The notes below the pieces were generated by a model. The model searched no databases, was not told the origin of the DNA, and was given only the letters and a program-made list of their open reading frames with translations. A DNA stretch of 5,308 nucleotides from an uncultured Moraxella sp. (GTDB lineage: Bacteria > Pseudomonadota > Gammaproteobacteria > Pseudomonadales > Moraxellaceae), in contig CALAPG010000051.1 of assembly GCA_937889485.1 (NCBI GenBank), forward strand, positions 1 to 5,308, given 5' to 3'. The number at the start of each line of letters is the position of its first letter. Within the stretch, counting starts at the first letter, position 1. Position numbers and translations under genes: made by a program. Below are positions 1-5,308 of the stretch, one piece after another.

Positions 1-115
1 AGGCTTAATGCTCACCACAGAAGCCATGATCACTGACTTGCCAAAAGAAGACGCTGGCGCTACTGCCATGGCGGGTGGCATGGGCGGTATGGGTGGCATG
101 GGCGGTATGATGTAA
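1..115 (+). CDS. groEL: GroEL chaperonin, C-terminal end (partial)
   Basis: Only the last 37 codons are present (frame begins at base 2, TAA at 113-115); the remainder of this roughly 545-residue protein lies to the left of the window. GroEL forms the cytoplasmic double-ring chaperonin that folds proteins with the GroES lid. The visible peptide contains [14 protein letters not shown], which matches the end of the equatorial domain in E. coli GroEL (LMITTECMVTDLPKND), and then a flexible tail of four GGM triplets closing in a double Met. Such tails project into the central cavity and are typical of the essential proteobacterial GroEL. The stop is followed within 35 bases by a strong terminator, so groEL is the last gene of its transcript; groES is presumably upstream, outside the window. 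Identification is secure from the tail and preceding motif. Confidence 0.96.
   Translation, partial: GLMLTTEAMITDLPKEDAGATAMAGGMGGMGGMGGMM
74..109 (+). repeat. Exact 18-base tandem duplication in the groEL tail
   Basis: The unit GGTGGCATGGGCGGTATG occurs at 74-91 and again without any mismatch at 92-109. Each copy encodes GGMGGM. Within a unit the two GGM codon triplets use the Gly codons in opposite order (ggt ggc, then ggc ggt), so the period at DNA level is 18 and not 9 bases. The identity of the third codon positions across the two copies suggests recent duplication or gene conversion of the pair and not only selection for Gly and Met. Confidence 0.9.
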
Positions 116-141
116 TTAAGCCTCTCATGAGTTGATCTCAT

Positions 142-173
142 AAAAAAGCCTCTTAGTTTAAGAGGCTTTTTTT
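142..173. terminator. Bidirectional rho-independent terminator between groEL and yaaA
   Basis: An 8-base-pair stem GCCTCTTA (148-155) / TAAGAGGC (159-166) closes a 3-base loop GTT. It is flanked by six A on the left (142-147) and seven T on the right (167-173), so it reads as an intrinsic terminator on both strands. It ends groEL transcripts from the left and can end yaaA transcripts from the right (yaaA stop codon is at 229-231). A smaller inverted repeat ATGAG/CTCAT (127-131 / 137-141) sits directly before it and may pair in groEL mRNA. Confidence 0.92.
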
Positions 174-228
174 AGGTTGGCATTTTTTTATGCATAGTCA
201 TATATACATAGTTGGTAGATACTCGGGA

Positions 229-1035
229 TTAATCATGATCCCGTCGAAATACATATTCGGTTGAGCTAGAATCTTTTTCCACAAAATAATAGCCATCCAA
301 ATCAAAATCTTTTAAATCTTCAGCCCGTTGCAGATTATGTTGTGCGGCATATTTAACCATCAAGCCACGCGCTTTTTTGGCATAAAAACTCACCACTTTA
401 TACGACCCACCTTTACCATCTTCAAAGCGTGGGGTGATAATATCTGCGTTGATTTTTTTGGGATTTACCGCCTTAAAATACTCATTGGAAGCCAAATTCA
501 CCAAAACTTTATCGTTATTTTCTGCTATGCGCTGATTGATTAAATCGGTCAACGTATCGCCCCAAAACTGATAAAGATTATCGCCTTTGGTATTTTTGAG
601 TTTTGTACCCATCTCAAGGCGATAAGGTAGCATCAAATCAAGCGGCTTTAGCAAACCATACAACCCAGATAGAATGCCCAAATGGCTATTGAGATACGCA
701 ACTTGTTTGTTATCGAGCTGATAGGCATCCAAGCCCGTATAGACATCGCCATCAAATAGATACACTGCAGGTTTGGCAGGTGTGTCAGTGTTTTCGGTAC
801 TAAAAGGCTGGCTTTCATCCCATGCCCAATTTTGGTTACGCACGGCATTGGTTTGGGCAAGTTTGTCTGAAATGCCCATCAAGGCAGACAAATCTATCGG
901 TTCCAGTTTTTTTAAAACCGCCATTAATTGACAAGCCTGTTCCATCAAGGCAGGCTGCGTATAGTCTTTACTGACATTAAGAGGGATATCATTTTTTTCA
1001 TTTAAGTTTTTTGCAGGCGAGAGCACAAAGTACAT
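229..1035 (-). CDS. yaaA: Peroxide stress protein YaaA (DUF328/UPF0246 family)
   Basis: A complete 268-residue protein that resembles E. coli YaaA (258 residues) end to end. Visible family signatures, in order, are SPAK (6-9), SDKLA (56-60), GDVYTGL (96-102), the long conserved core LSGLYGLLKPLDLMLPYRLE (122-141), LYQFWGD (154-160), NLASNEYFK (180-188) and FYAKKARGLM (217-226). In E. coli the gene belongs to the OxyR response, and YaaA limits free intracellular iron and Fenton damage under hydrogen peroxide; the family has been described as DNA binding with its own fold. It is cytosolic: no signal peptide or membrane segment is seen. The ATG at 1033-1035 places the conserved FVLSPAK motif at the very N-terminus, as in the family; the Shine-Dalgarno is weak (GGAT about 7 bases upstream). 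It lies directly behind the argF terminator and converges on groEL. No OxyR site could be recognised. Confidence 0.95.
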   Translation of the reverse strand: MYFVLSPAKNLNEKNDIPLNVSKDYTQPALMEQACQLMAVLKKLEPIDLSALMGISDKLAQTNAVRNQNWAWDESQPFSTENTDTPAKPAVYLFDGDVYTGLDAYQLDNKQVAYLNSHLGILSGLYGLLKPLDLMLPYRLEMGTKLKNTKGDNLYQFWGDTLTDLINQRIAENNDKVLVNLASNEYFKAVNPKKINADIITPRFEDGKGGSYKVVSFYAKKARGLMVKYAAQHNLQRAEDLKDFDLDGYYFVEKDSSSTEYVFRRDHD

Positions 1036-1066
1036 GCGTTTATCCGATATTTGAACAATTATTTAT

Positions 1067-1092
1067 AAAAAAAAGGGCGTAAGATAACGCCC
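1067..1092 (-). terminator. Rho-independent terminator of argF
   Basis: Read on the - strand, a GC-rich 6-base-pair stem GGGCGT (1092-1087) / ACGCCC (1080-1075) with a 6-base loop is followed at once by eight T (1074-1067). It begins 22 bases after the argF stop codon. Only 31 bases separate the end of the T tract from the yaaA start codon. The + strand lacks a comparable T tract, so this terminator works in one direction. Confidence 0.88.
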
Positions 1093-1114
1093 AAATGTTG
1101 ATAGATGGTATGCA

Positions 1115-2035
1115 TTAACCCAGTTTTATTTTGTCTTTTAACAAAAATTCCATCAAGGCTTTTTGCGCATGTAGGCGATTCTCTGCTTCATCCCATACCA
1201 CCGCGCGTGGGTCATCTAGCAAGTCATATGAGATTTCTTCACCACGGTGGGCAGGCAGGCAGTGCATAAATAAGACGTCAGGGTCTGCTTTGTCTAGCAG
1301 TGAGCGCGTTACCATATACTGGGCAAAACGGCGGGCACGGGTGTTTTGCTCGCTTTCTTGCCCCATACTTGCCCATACATCAGTGGTAATCAAATGCGCG
1401 CCTTTGACTGCCGCATTGACGTCTTCTACCAGCTCAACACAATGGGCGTATTGTTTGATGAGGGCAGGATTGGGCTCAAAGCCGTAAGGTGCTGACACCC
1501 GCAACTGAAAGCCGAATTGGTGGGCGGCATGGATAAATGACGCACACATATTATTACCATCGCCAATCCAAGTCACGGTTTTGCCTTCAATACTGCCACG
1601 ATGCTCAGTAAAGGTTTGGATATCGGCAAGTAGTTGGCAAGGGTGCTGCTCATCGGTCAAGGCGTTGATGACAGGGACTTGAGAGTACTCGGCAAATTTT
1701 TCTACTAGGCTGTGCTCAAAGGTGCGAATCATCACGATATCCACCATGCGCGAGATAACGCGTGCCGAGTCTTCAATCGGCTCACCACGCCCAAGCTGGG
1801 TGTCACGCGGTGATAAAAAAATCGCATGCCCGCCAAATTGTCCCATACCTGTCTCAAAGGAAATGCGGGTACGGGTGCTTGATTTTTCAAAGATCATCCC
1901 TAATGTGCGACCCACAAATGGTTGGTAAACCACACCTTCGTGCTGCATCACCCGAAGCTCGCTGGCACGCTGGATCACTTGGAGTAATTCTTGCTTGCTA
2001 AAATCTAGTAACGTCAAAAAATGGCGGGTACTCAT
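1115..2035 (-). CDS. argF: Ornithine carbamoyltransferase, anabolic (EC 2.1.3.3)
   Basis: Complete 306-residue protein, the usual length of bacterial ArgF. It transfers the carbamoyl group from carbamoyl phosphate to ornithine to give citrulline in arginine synthesis, in the cytosol, as a homotrimer in the family. The carbamoyl-phosphate domain comes first, with the STRTR loop (53-57) and HPCQ (131-134). The ornithine domain follows, with GDGNNM (158-163), the SMG loop in DVWASMGQE (219-227) and [10 protein letters not shown] (258-267) carrying the catalytic Cys259. All residues expected for activity are present. The [10 protein letters not shown] form and the 306-residue length resemble the anabolic ArgF of Pseudomonas and relatives; the catabolic ArcB is longer, and no arcA or arcC neighbour is seen. 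The ATG at 2033-2035 is preceded by AGGA with a 6-base spacer (AGGATAGGCA), supporting this start. A promoter lies 52 bases upstream and a terminator 22 bases downstream, so the gene is monocistronic or nearly so. Confidence 0.96.
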   Translation of the reverse strand: MSTRHFLTLLDFSKQELLQVIQRASELRVMQHEGVVYQPFVGRTLGMIFEKSSTRTRISFETGMGQFGGHAIFLSPRDTQLGRGEPIEDSARVISRMVDIVMIRTFEHSLVEKFAEYSQVPVINALTDEQHPCQLLADIQTFTEHRGSIEGKTVTWIGDGNNMCASFIHAAHQFGFQLRVSAPYGFEPNPALIKQYAHCVELVEDVNAAVKGAHLITTDVWASMGQESEQNTRARRFAQYMVTRSLLDKADPDVLFMHCLPAHRGEEISYDLLDDPRAVVWDEAENRLHAQKALMEFLLKDKIKLG

Positions 2036-2086
2036 TGCCTATCCTAAATCTAAAATTATGTCATTTAAAATTAAAATCAATTCATC

Positions 2087-2114
2087 AGTATAACGGATTT
2101 ATAGCCACTGTCTA
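2087..2114 (-). promoter_or_regulatory. Likely sigma70 promoter of argF
   Basis: On the - strand, TAGACA (2114-2109, five of six to TTGACA) is followed after 16 bases by TATACT (2092-2087, five of six to TATAAT). Transcription would begin near 2080, giving a leader of about 45 AT-rich bases before the argF ATG. A TGAAT half-site, as in E. coli ARG boxes, sits at 2084-2080 just downstream of the -10 element, but its partner half is degenerate, so ArgR control cannot be claimed. Confidence 0.65.
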
Positions 2115-2159
2115 GTAATTTGCGGTGTTTGGTCAAAATTGCAAAAACAAAACCAGTAC

Positions 2160-2189
2160 GGTTGGGGATAAACATTTGACAAGCCAACC
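2160..2189 (-). terminator. Weak candidate terminator of the dnaB-alr transcript
   Basis: On the - strand a 6-base-pair inverted repeat GGTTGG (2189-2184) / CCAACC (2165-2160) encloses an 18-base loop, and a T-rich stretch TTTTGTTTTTG follows about 7 bases later. It starts 11 bases after the alr stop codon. The long loop and the delayed, interrupted T tract make it weaker than the other terminators in this window; it may be leaky or not a terminator. A second short GC hairpin (CCGCC/GGCGG, 2192-2196 / 2205-2209) overlaps the alr stop codon and lacks a T tract. Confidence 0.3.
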
Positions 2190-2199
2190 ACCCGCCATC

Positions 2200-3285
2200 C
2201 TAAGGGCGGTAAAGCCGAGTGGGACGAGCTGTTACCACACTTAATAACTCGTAACTAATGGTATCATTCCAAGCAGCCACCTCCTCAATTGACGGCGCAT
2301 CGCCCCAAAGGTTCACACCAGTACCGATGCCAGCCTGTGGCAGGTGGGAGAGATTTACCATTAACATATCCATGGCAACTCGCCCAATAATCGGGGCTTG
2401 CTGGTTGTCAATCATCACATACGCCGCCTCACTAATGACACGCGGATAGCCATCGGCATATCCTGCGCTCACAATCCCAATTCGGGCAGGCGAGCTTGCT
2501 GTCCAGCGGCTACCATAGCCCACACTCTCACCCACTTGCACATCATGGGTGGCGATAATGCTAGCATCAAAGTGCATGACAGGTTTTAACCCTAACTGCT
2601 GAGCGCAAGCATGGGCAACAGGGCTTGCGCCATACAAAATAATACCAGGGCGTACCCAGTCATAGTGACGAGATTGCCAATTGACAATGCCAGCAGAATT
2701 ACATAGCGAACCTTGAATGGTAGGATTGACCTGTGTATGCAGCTGCATCATCACTTCATCAAATAATGCATATTGTTGCTGATTTTTTGGATGATCAACC
2801 ACATCAGCATTGGCAAAATGAGTAATCAAAACGATCGAATAACCTGCCTTGTCAAGCTGCTTGGCAATGGGAATAATTTCGTTGGCAGCAAAACCCAAGC
2901 GGTTCATACCTGTATTAAGCTTGAGCCAAACGGTTTTTTGGGTGTTGGGTATTTGGCTCAATGCCCATTCAAGCTGGCGCGGCTCATGGATTACACAATC
3001 AATGGGGTAGGGCAATGTGTACTGCCATTCTGCCAAAGAAAATGCGCCTTCGATTAAAACTAACGGTTTTTGCCAACCCGCTTGCTGTAGCTCAACTGCC
3101 TCTGCTAGGCAAGCCACCCCAAGGGCATCCGCTTGTTGTAGGGCAGGCAAGCAGCCCACTGCCCCATGCCCATAGGCATTGGCTTTGACCATCGCCAAAA
3201 CTTTGGCAGTGGGCGCATAAGTTTTGACCCGCTGTAAATTATGAGAAAGTGCTGATAAATCAATCGTTATATGAGTATTGCGCAC
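2200..3285 (-). CDS. alr: Alanine racemase, PLP-dependent (EC 5.1.1.1)
   Basis: Complete 361-residue protein, close to the 359 to 360 residues of E. coli Alr. It interconverts L- and D-alanine, supplying D-Ala for peptidoglycan precursors in the cytosol. The N-terminal alpha/beta barrel carries the PLP-binding lysine Lys34 in KANAYGHG (34-41), KLNTGMNRLGF with Arg129 (122-132), the phosphate-binding NSAG (196-199) and RPGIILYG (212-219). The C-terminal beta domain carries the second catalytic base Tyr257 in VGYGSRW (255-261), the substrate-entry MDM (305-307) and Tyr345 in ISYELL. No catalytic residue is missing. The start codon is GTG (CAC at 3283-3285 on the + strand): it is the only start upstream of the conserved IDLSAL segment before an in-frame TGA at 3304-3306, and AAAGG lies 7 bases before it. 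The gene follows dnaB by 28 bases with no terminator between them, so co-transcription is likely, as in the dnaB-alr order of E. coli. A biosynthetic alr role is favoured over catabolic dadX because no dadA is adjacent. Confidence 0.95.
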   Translation of the reverse strand: MRNTHITIDLSALSHNLQRVKTYAPTAKVLAMVKANAYGHGAVGCLPALQQADALGVACLAEAVELQQAGWQKPLVLIEGAFSLAEWQYTLPYPIDCVIHEPRQLEWALSQIPNTQKTVWLKLNTGMNRLGFAANEIIPIAKQLDKAGYSIVLITHFANADVVDHPKNQQQYALFDEVMMQLHTQVNPTIQGSLCNSAGIVNWQSRHYDWVRPGIILYGASPVAHACAQQLGLKPVMHFDASIIATHDVQVGESVGYGSRWTASSPARIGIVSAGYADGYPRVISEAAYVMIDNQQAPIIGRVAMDMLMVNLSHLPQAGIGTGVNLWGDAPSIEEVAAWNDTISYELLSVVTARPTRLYRP

Positions 3286-3292
3286 AAAAAAA

Positions 3293-3297
3293 CCTTT
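3293..3297 (-). promoter_or_regulatory. Ribosome binding site that fixes the alr GTG start
   Basis: AAAGG on the - strand is separated from the GTG start by exactly seven T (3286-3292). The spacing is good for a Shine-Dalgarno, and together with the stop codon at 3304-3306 in the same frame it determines the start. The homopolymer spacer is unusual: a slip of one base would change only the spacing, not the reading frame. Confidence 0.7.
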
Positions 3298-3313
3298 ATT
3301 TAATCATGAAAAA

Positions 3314-4735
3314 TTATTCATCGGGTTCACTAAAGGAGGCAGTTTGATAAAAATCAGGGGTTAAGTTACCAAAACGGGTAAATTGCCCTTCAAAAGATAG
3401 CCGCACGGTGCCAATTGGGCCATTTCGCTGCTTACCGATGATAATTTCAGCAGTTCCTTTGGCATCGCTGTTCTCATTATAAACCTCATCACGATAAATG
3501 AACATAATCAAATCCGCGTCTTGCTCAATTGCCCCAGATTCGCGCAAATCTGACATAATTGGGCGTTTGTTTGGGCGATTCTCAAGGCTGCGGTTGAGCT
3601 GTGACAATGCCACGACAGGGCAGTTCATCTCACGTGCCAAGGCTTTTAGACTGCGTGAAATCTCAGAAATTTCACCCACGCGGTTATCGCCTAGACCAGG
3701 CACCTTCATTAATTGCAAATAATCCACCATCACCATACCAAGTTTGCCATCATTATCTTTGGCAATGCGGCGGCAACGTGATCGTACTTCAGAGGGCGGT
3801 AAGGCAGTACTATCATCAATATAAAGCTTTTTATTATGTAAATGAGCAACTGCATTAGATAGCTTGCCCCACTCATCCTCATTCATCTGTCCTGAACGTA
3901 AATGGGTTTGGTTGATAGCACCCCAAGAAGATAATAAACGCATCACAATTGACTCAGCAGGCATCTCCATCGAAAACACTACCACGGGTAAATCGGTATT
4001 AAATAAAATACTTTCCGCCAAGTTCATCGCAAACGTGGTTTTCCCCATAGACGGACGGGCGGCGACAATAATCAAATCCCCCGCTTGCAGCCCTTGGGTT
4101 TTGTTGTTTAATTCCTCAAACGGGGTTTTGAGCCCAATCATGCCTTCAGGATGGTCTTTAAGCTCTTGAATATTTTCAATTACATTGGCAATCACGTCCC
4201 CTAGCTGGGCAGGGCCTTTATGCTTTGATTGGCGACTATGATTTTCATTGATAGCAAAAATTTCACTCTCGACCGTGTCCAAAATATCACTGACACTTTG
4301 ATTTTTGGGATCAAATGCCAGTTCTAGCATGTGACTACCTGCTTTAATAATCTGGCGCAACGTGGCAAACTCACGTACCCGCTGTGCGTAAGCTGTTAGA
4401 TTAAACAAGGTTGCAGGGCTTTGTGATAAAATATCCGCCAAATAGTCACTACCGCCTGCGCGATCCAGCAATTTTTGCACCTCTAGCCAGTCCATGACCA
4501 TGGTGGCATCATAAGGCTCATTGACATTGGCAAGGTGAGCGATTGCATCAAAAATATATTGATGGCGCTGCGCGTAAAAATCGGATTTACCTATAATATC
4601 TGAAATACGGTCAAACGATTCCTCTAGGCTCATTAACGATGCCAAGACCGATTTTTCTAAGTCAATACTATGGGGTTGATGCTGCGTGAGTGACGGACTT
4701 TTTAACCCAGTGTCTGTCGTTTTATCTTCTGCCAT
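3314..4735 (-). CDS. dnaB: Replicative DNA helicase DnaB (EC 5.6.2.3)
   Basis: Complete 473-residue protein (E. coli DnaB has 471). The hexameric helicase unwinds the replication fork 5' to 3' and binds the DnaG primase. The N-terminal DnaB_N helical domain covers about residues 22-125, starting at the conserved SIDLEKSVL stretch. A linker rich in charged residues follows (about 165-200). The C-terminal RecA-like motor has Walker A ARPSMGKT (226-233, Lys232), the catalytic Glu257 in FSMEMP, Walker B MVMVDYLQ with Asp338, the SQLNR segment (378-382), SGAIEQDAD (400-408) and the arginine finger Arg437 in KQRNGP (435-440). There is no intein, although DnaB is a common intein host. The ATG at 4733-4735 has AAAGG with a 5-base spacer, and the N-terminal extension before the domain is of normal length. 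The gene follows rplI on the same strand but is separated from it by a terminator, so it probably starts its own transcript, shared with alr. Confidence 0.97.
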   Translation of the reverse strand: MAEDKTTDTGLKSPSLTQHQPHSIDLEKSVLASLMSLEESFDRISDIIGKSDFYAQRHQYIFDAIAHLANVNEPYDATMVMDWLEVQKLLDRAGGSDYLADILSQSPATLFNLTAYAQRVREFATLRQIIKAGSHMLELAFDPKNQSVSDILDTVESEIFAINENHSRQSKHKGPAQLGDVIANVIENIQELKDHPEGMIGLKTPFEELNNKTQGLQAGDLIIVAARPSMGKTTFAMNLAESILFNTDLPVVVFSMEMPAESIVMRLLSSWGAINQTHLRSGQMNEDEWGKLSNAVAHLHNKKLYIDDSTALPPSEVRSRCRRIAKDNDGKLGMVMVDYLQLMKVPGLGDNRVGEISEISRSLKALAREMNCPVVALSQLNRSLENRPNKRPIMSDLRESGAIEQDADLIMFIYRDEVYNENSDAKGTAEIIIGKQRNGPIGTVRLSFEGQFTRFGNLTPDFYQTASFSEPDE

Positions 4736-4754
4736 ATTGACCTTTAATATAAAA

Positions 4755-4781
4755 ATTATAATAATAACAAGAAACTATCAA
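4755..4781 (-). promoter_or_regulatory. Probable promoter of dnaB-alr
   Basis: On the - strand there is a perfect -10 hexamer TATAAT (4760-4755) and a -35-like TTGATA (4781-4776, five of six to TTGACA), with a spacing of 15 bases, shorter than the ideal 17. The predicted start near 4748 would leave a leader of only about 12 bases containing the AAAGG ribosome binding site at 4745-4741. Because the surrounding DNA is very AT-rich, other -10 registers are possible (TATTAT, TATATT). The upstream rplI terminator makes a promoter in this spacer likely. Confidence 0.5.
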
Positions 4782-4960
4782 AAAGTTAATGAGCATTCAT
4801 GCTTGGCGACATACACCAACGGTCACCATTAAAAACAGTCAATATACCCAAATCAGCGACAAAAAACCAATTAATAATTCCAATAATGCATTAAAAAATG
4901 ACGGGCAAGCGGTTGGGTAGGTTGCAAATTGGGTTAACCCCAAAGGTGAAATCAAGGCAA
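4782..4960. other. Spacer between rplI terminator and dnaB promoter, no confident gene
   Basis: This AT-rich stretch holds no gene I can support. It contains a perfect palindrome GGGTTAACCC (4931-4940), with GGTTG at 4911-4915 and again at 4920-4924. On the + strand a frame opens with ATG at 4789 and runs 43 codons to TAG at 4918-4920; it lacks a clear Shine-Dalgarno, and its product is Asn/Lys rich, as expected by chance in AT-rich DNA. A second + strand mini-frame (4799-4894, 31 codons) overlaps it and also lacks a ribosome binding site. Confidence 0.5.
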
Positions 4961-4961
4961 T

Positions 4962-4989
4962 AAAAAAAGAGATAGCAAAAGCCATCTCT
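4962..4989 (-). terminator. Rho-independent terminator of rplI
   Basis: On the - strand, AGAGATGGC (4989-4981) pairs with GCTATCTCT (4976-4968) through nine base pairs, one of them G-U, around a TTTT loop. It is followed by a run of T (4968-4962) whose first base also closes the stem. It starts 21 bases after the rplI stop codon and should end the ribosomal-protein transcript (probably rpsF-rpsR-rplI, of which only rplI is visible) before dnaB. Confidence 0.9.
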
Positions 4990-5010
4990 TCTCATCCGAC
5001 GTACTAACGA

Positions 5011-5308
5011 TTAAGCAGCTGAATCTTCTGCCAAAATAGTCACTTGGATGTTAGTCATTACATCATGATGTAATTGGATATCTACACTGTACTCGCCCAC
5101 TTGACGTAGTGCGCCTTCAGGTAGTTTTACTTCTGCACGGTCAACAGGTAAGCCAGACTTGGTCAAGGCATCAGCGATATCGCGCGTACCGATAGAACCA
5201 AATAGTTTACCTTCGTCACCAGATTTCGCACGGATGATGACGTTAACGTCTTGTAGTGCTTCTGCGCGTGCTTTGGCTGCTGCTAATTCTTCAGCTTCAG
5301 CTTTTTCT
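5011..5308 (-). CDS. rplI: 50S ribosomal protein L9 (bL9), C-terminal part
   Basis: The frame is open from the right edge to TAA (TTA at 5011-5013), giving 98 residues of a protein usually near 148; the N-terminal rRNA-binding domain is cut off by the window edge. The visible part starts in the long connecting helix, rich in Ala, Glu and Lys ([18 protein letters not shown]), and continues through the C-terminal domain with [19 protein letters not shown], which matches E. coli L9 nearly residue for residue, and then [13 protein letters not shown]9 binds domain V of 23S rRNA near the L1 stalk and extends from the large subunit; it supports translation fidelity. The protein ends in an acidic and Ala tail (AEDSAA) slightly longer than E. 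coli's. Its position upstream of dnaB-alr agrees with the rpsF-rpsR-rplI-dnaB order known in gammaproteobacteria. Confidence 0.95.
   Translation of the reverse strand, partial: EKAEAEELAAAKARAEALQDVNVIIRAKSGDEGKLFGSIGTRDIADALTKSGLPVDRAEVKLPEGALRQVGEYSVDIQLHHDVMTNIQVTILAEDSAA

Noticed and set aside
1131..1487. 118-codon open frame on the + strand
   Set aside because: It lies antisense inside argF, whose catalytic motifs are intact, and its translation shows no family pattern or ribosome binding site; it is a shadow frame.
1115..2035. Catabolic ornithine carbamoyltransferase (ArcB) instead of ArgF
   Set aside because: The length of 306 residues and the absence of arcA or arcC neighbours favour the anabolic enzyme.
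2045..2086. ARG box for ArgR in the argF leader
   Set aside because: Only one TGAAT half-site is visible; the second half is degenerate and the AT-rich background gives such matches by chance.
3864..4169. 101-codon open frame on the + strand
   Set aside because: It is antisense to the dnaB motor domain including Walker A; DnaB is clearly the real product.
3314..4735. Possible intein in dnaB
   Set aside because: The protein is 473 residues, close to the intein-free length, and the motor motifs are contiguous.
4799..4894. 31-codon + strand mini-frame in the rplI-dnaB spacer
   Set aside because: No Shine-Dalgarno, no recognisable product, and it overlaps another equally weak frame in AT-rich DNA.
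1..5308. Mobile element, CRISPR array, tRNA, riboswitch or defence system
   Set aside because: No transposase, integrase, regularly spaced repeats, terminal inverted repeats or structured RNA pattern was seen; nearly all bases are explained by housekeeping genes and their terminators.

Overview
The window is a chromosomal housekeeping segment of a Gram-negative gammaproteobacterium. The protein sequences (a GroEL ending in GGM repeats, a YaaA close to the E. coli protein, a DnaB of E. coli length, and the gene order rplI-dnaB-alr) together with moderately AT-rich intergenic DNA suggest Moraxellaceae (Moraxella, Psychrobacter or Faucicola-like). The family placement is inferred from memory of these proteins and has not been tested by any search.

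Layout from left to right. The end of groEL enters on the + strand and stops at 115, followed by a strong hairpin that can terminate transcription from both sides. Every other gene is on the - strand, so the transcription order runs right to left: rplI (C-terminal two thirds, 5011-5308), a rho-independent terminator, a 275-base spacer carrying a likely dnaB promoter, dnaB (3314-4735), alr 28 bases downstream of it with a GTG start (2200-3285), a 164-base spacer with a good sigma70-like promoter for argF, argF (1115-2035), its terminator, and yaaA (229-1035), which converges on groEL.

Functionally the genes are independent housekeeping units: ribosome large-subunit protein L9, the replicative helicase, alanine racemase for peptidoglycan precursors, ornithine carbamoyltransferase for arginine synthesis, a peroxide-stress DNA-binding protein, and the chaperonin. 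dnaB and alr are probably one transcription unit; argF has its own promoter and terminator; the promoter of yaaA is not evident.

I found no mobile element, CRISPR array, tRNA or rRNA, phage gene, toxin-antitoxin pair or recognisable undescribed system. The observations worth a second look are small: an exact 18-base duplication inside the groEL tail, the missing room for a yaaA promoter, a T7 tract between Shine-Dalgarno and GTG start of alr, a perfect 10-base palindrome and an interrupted + strand reading frame in the rplI-dnaB spacer.
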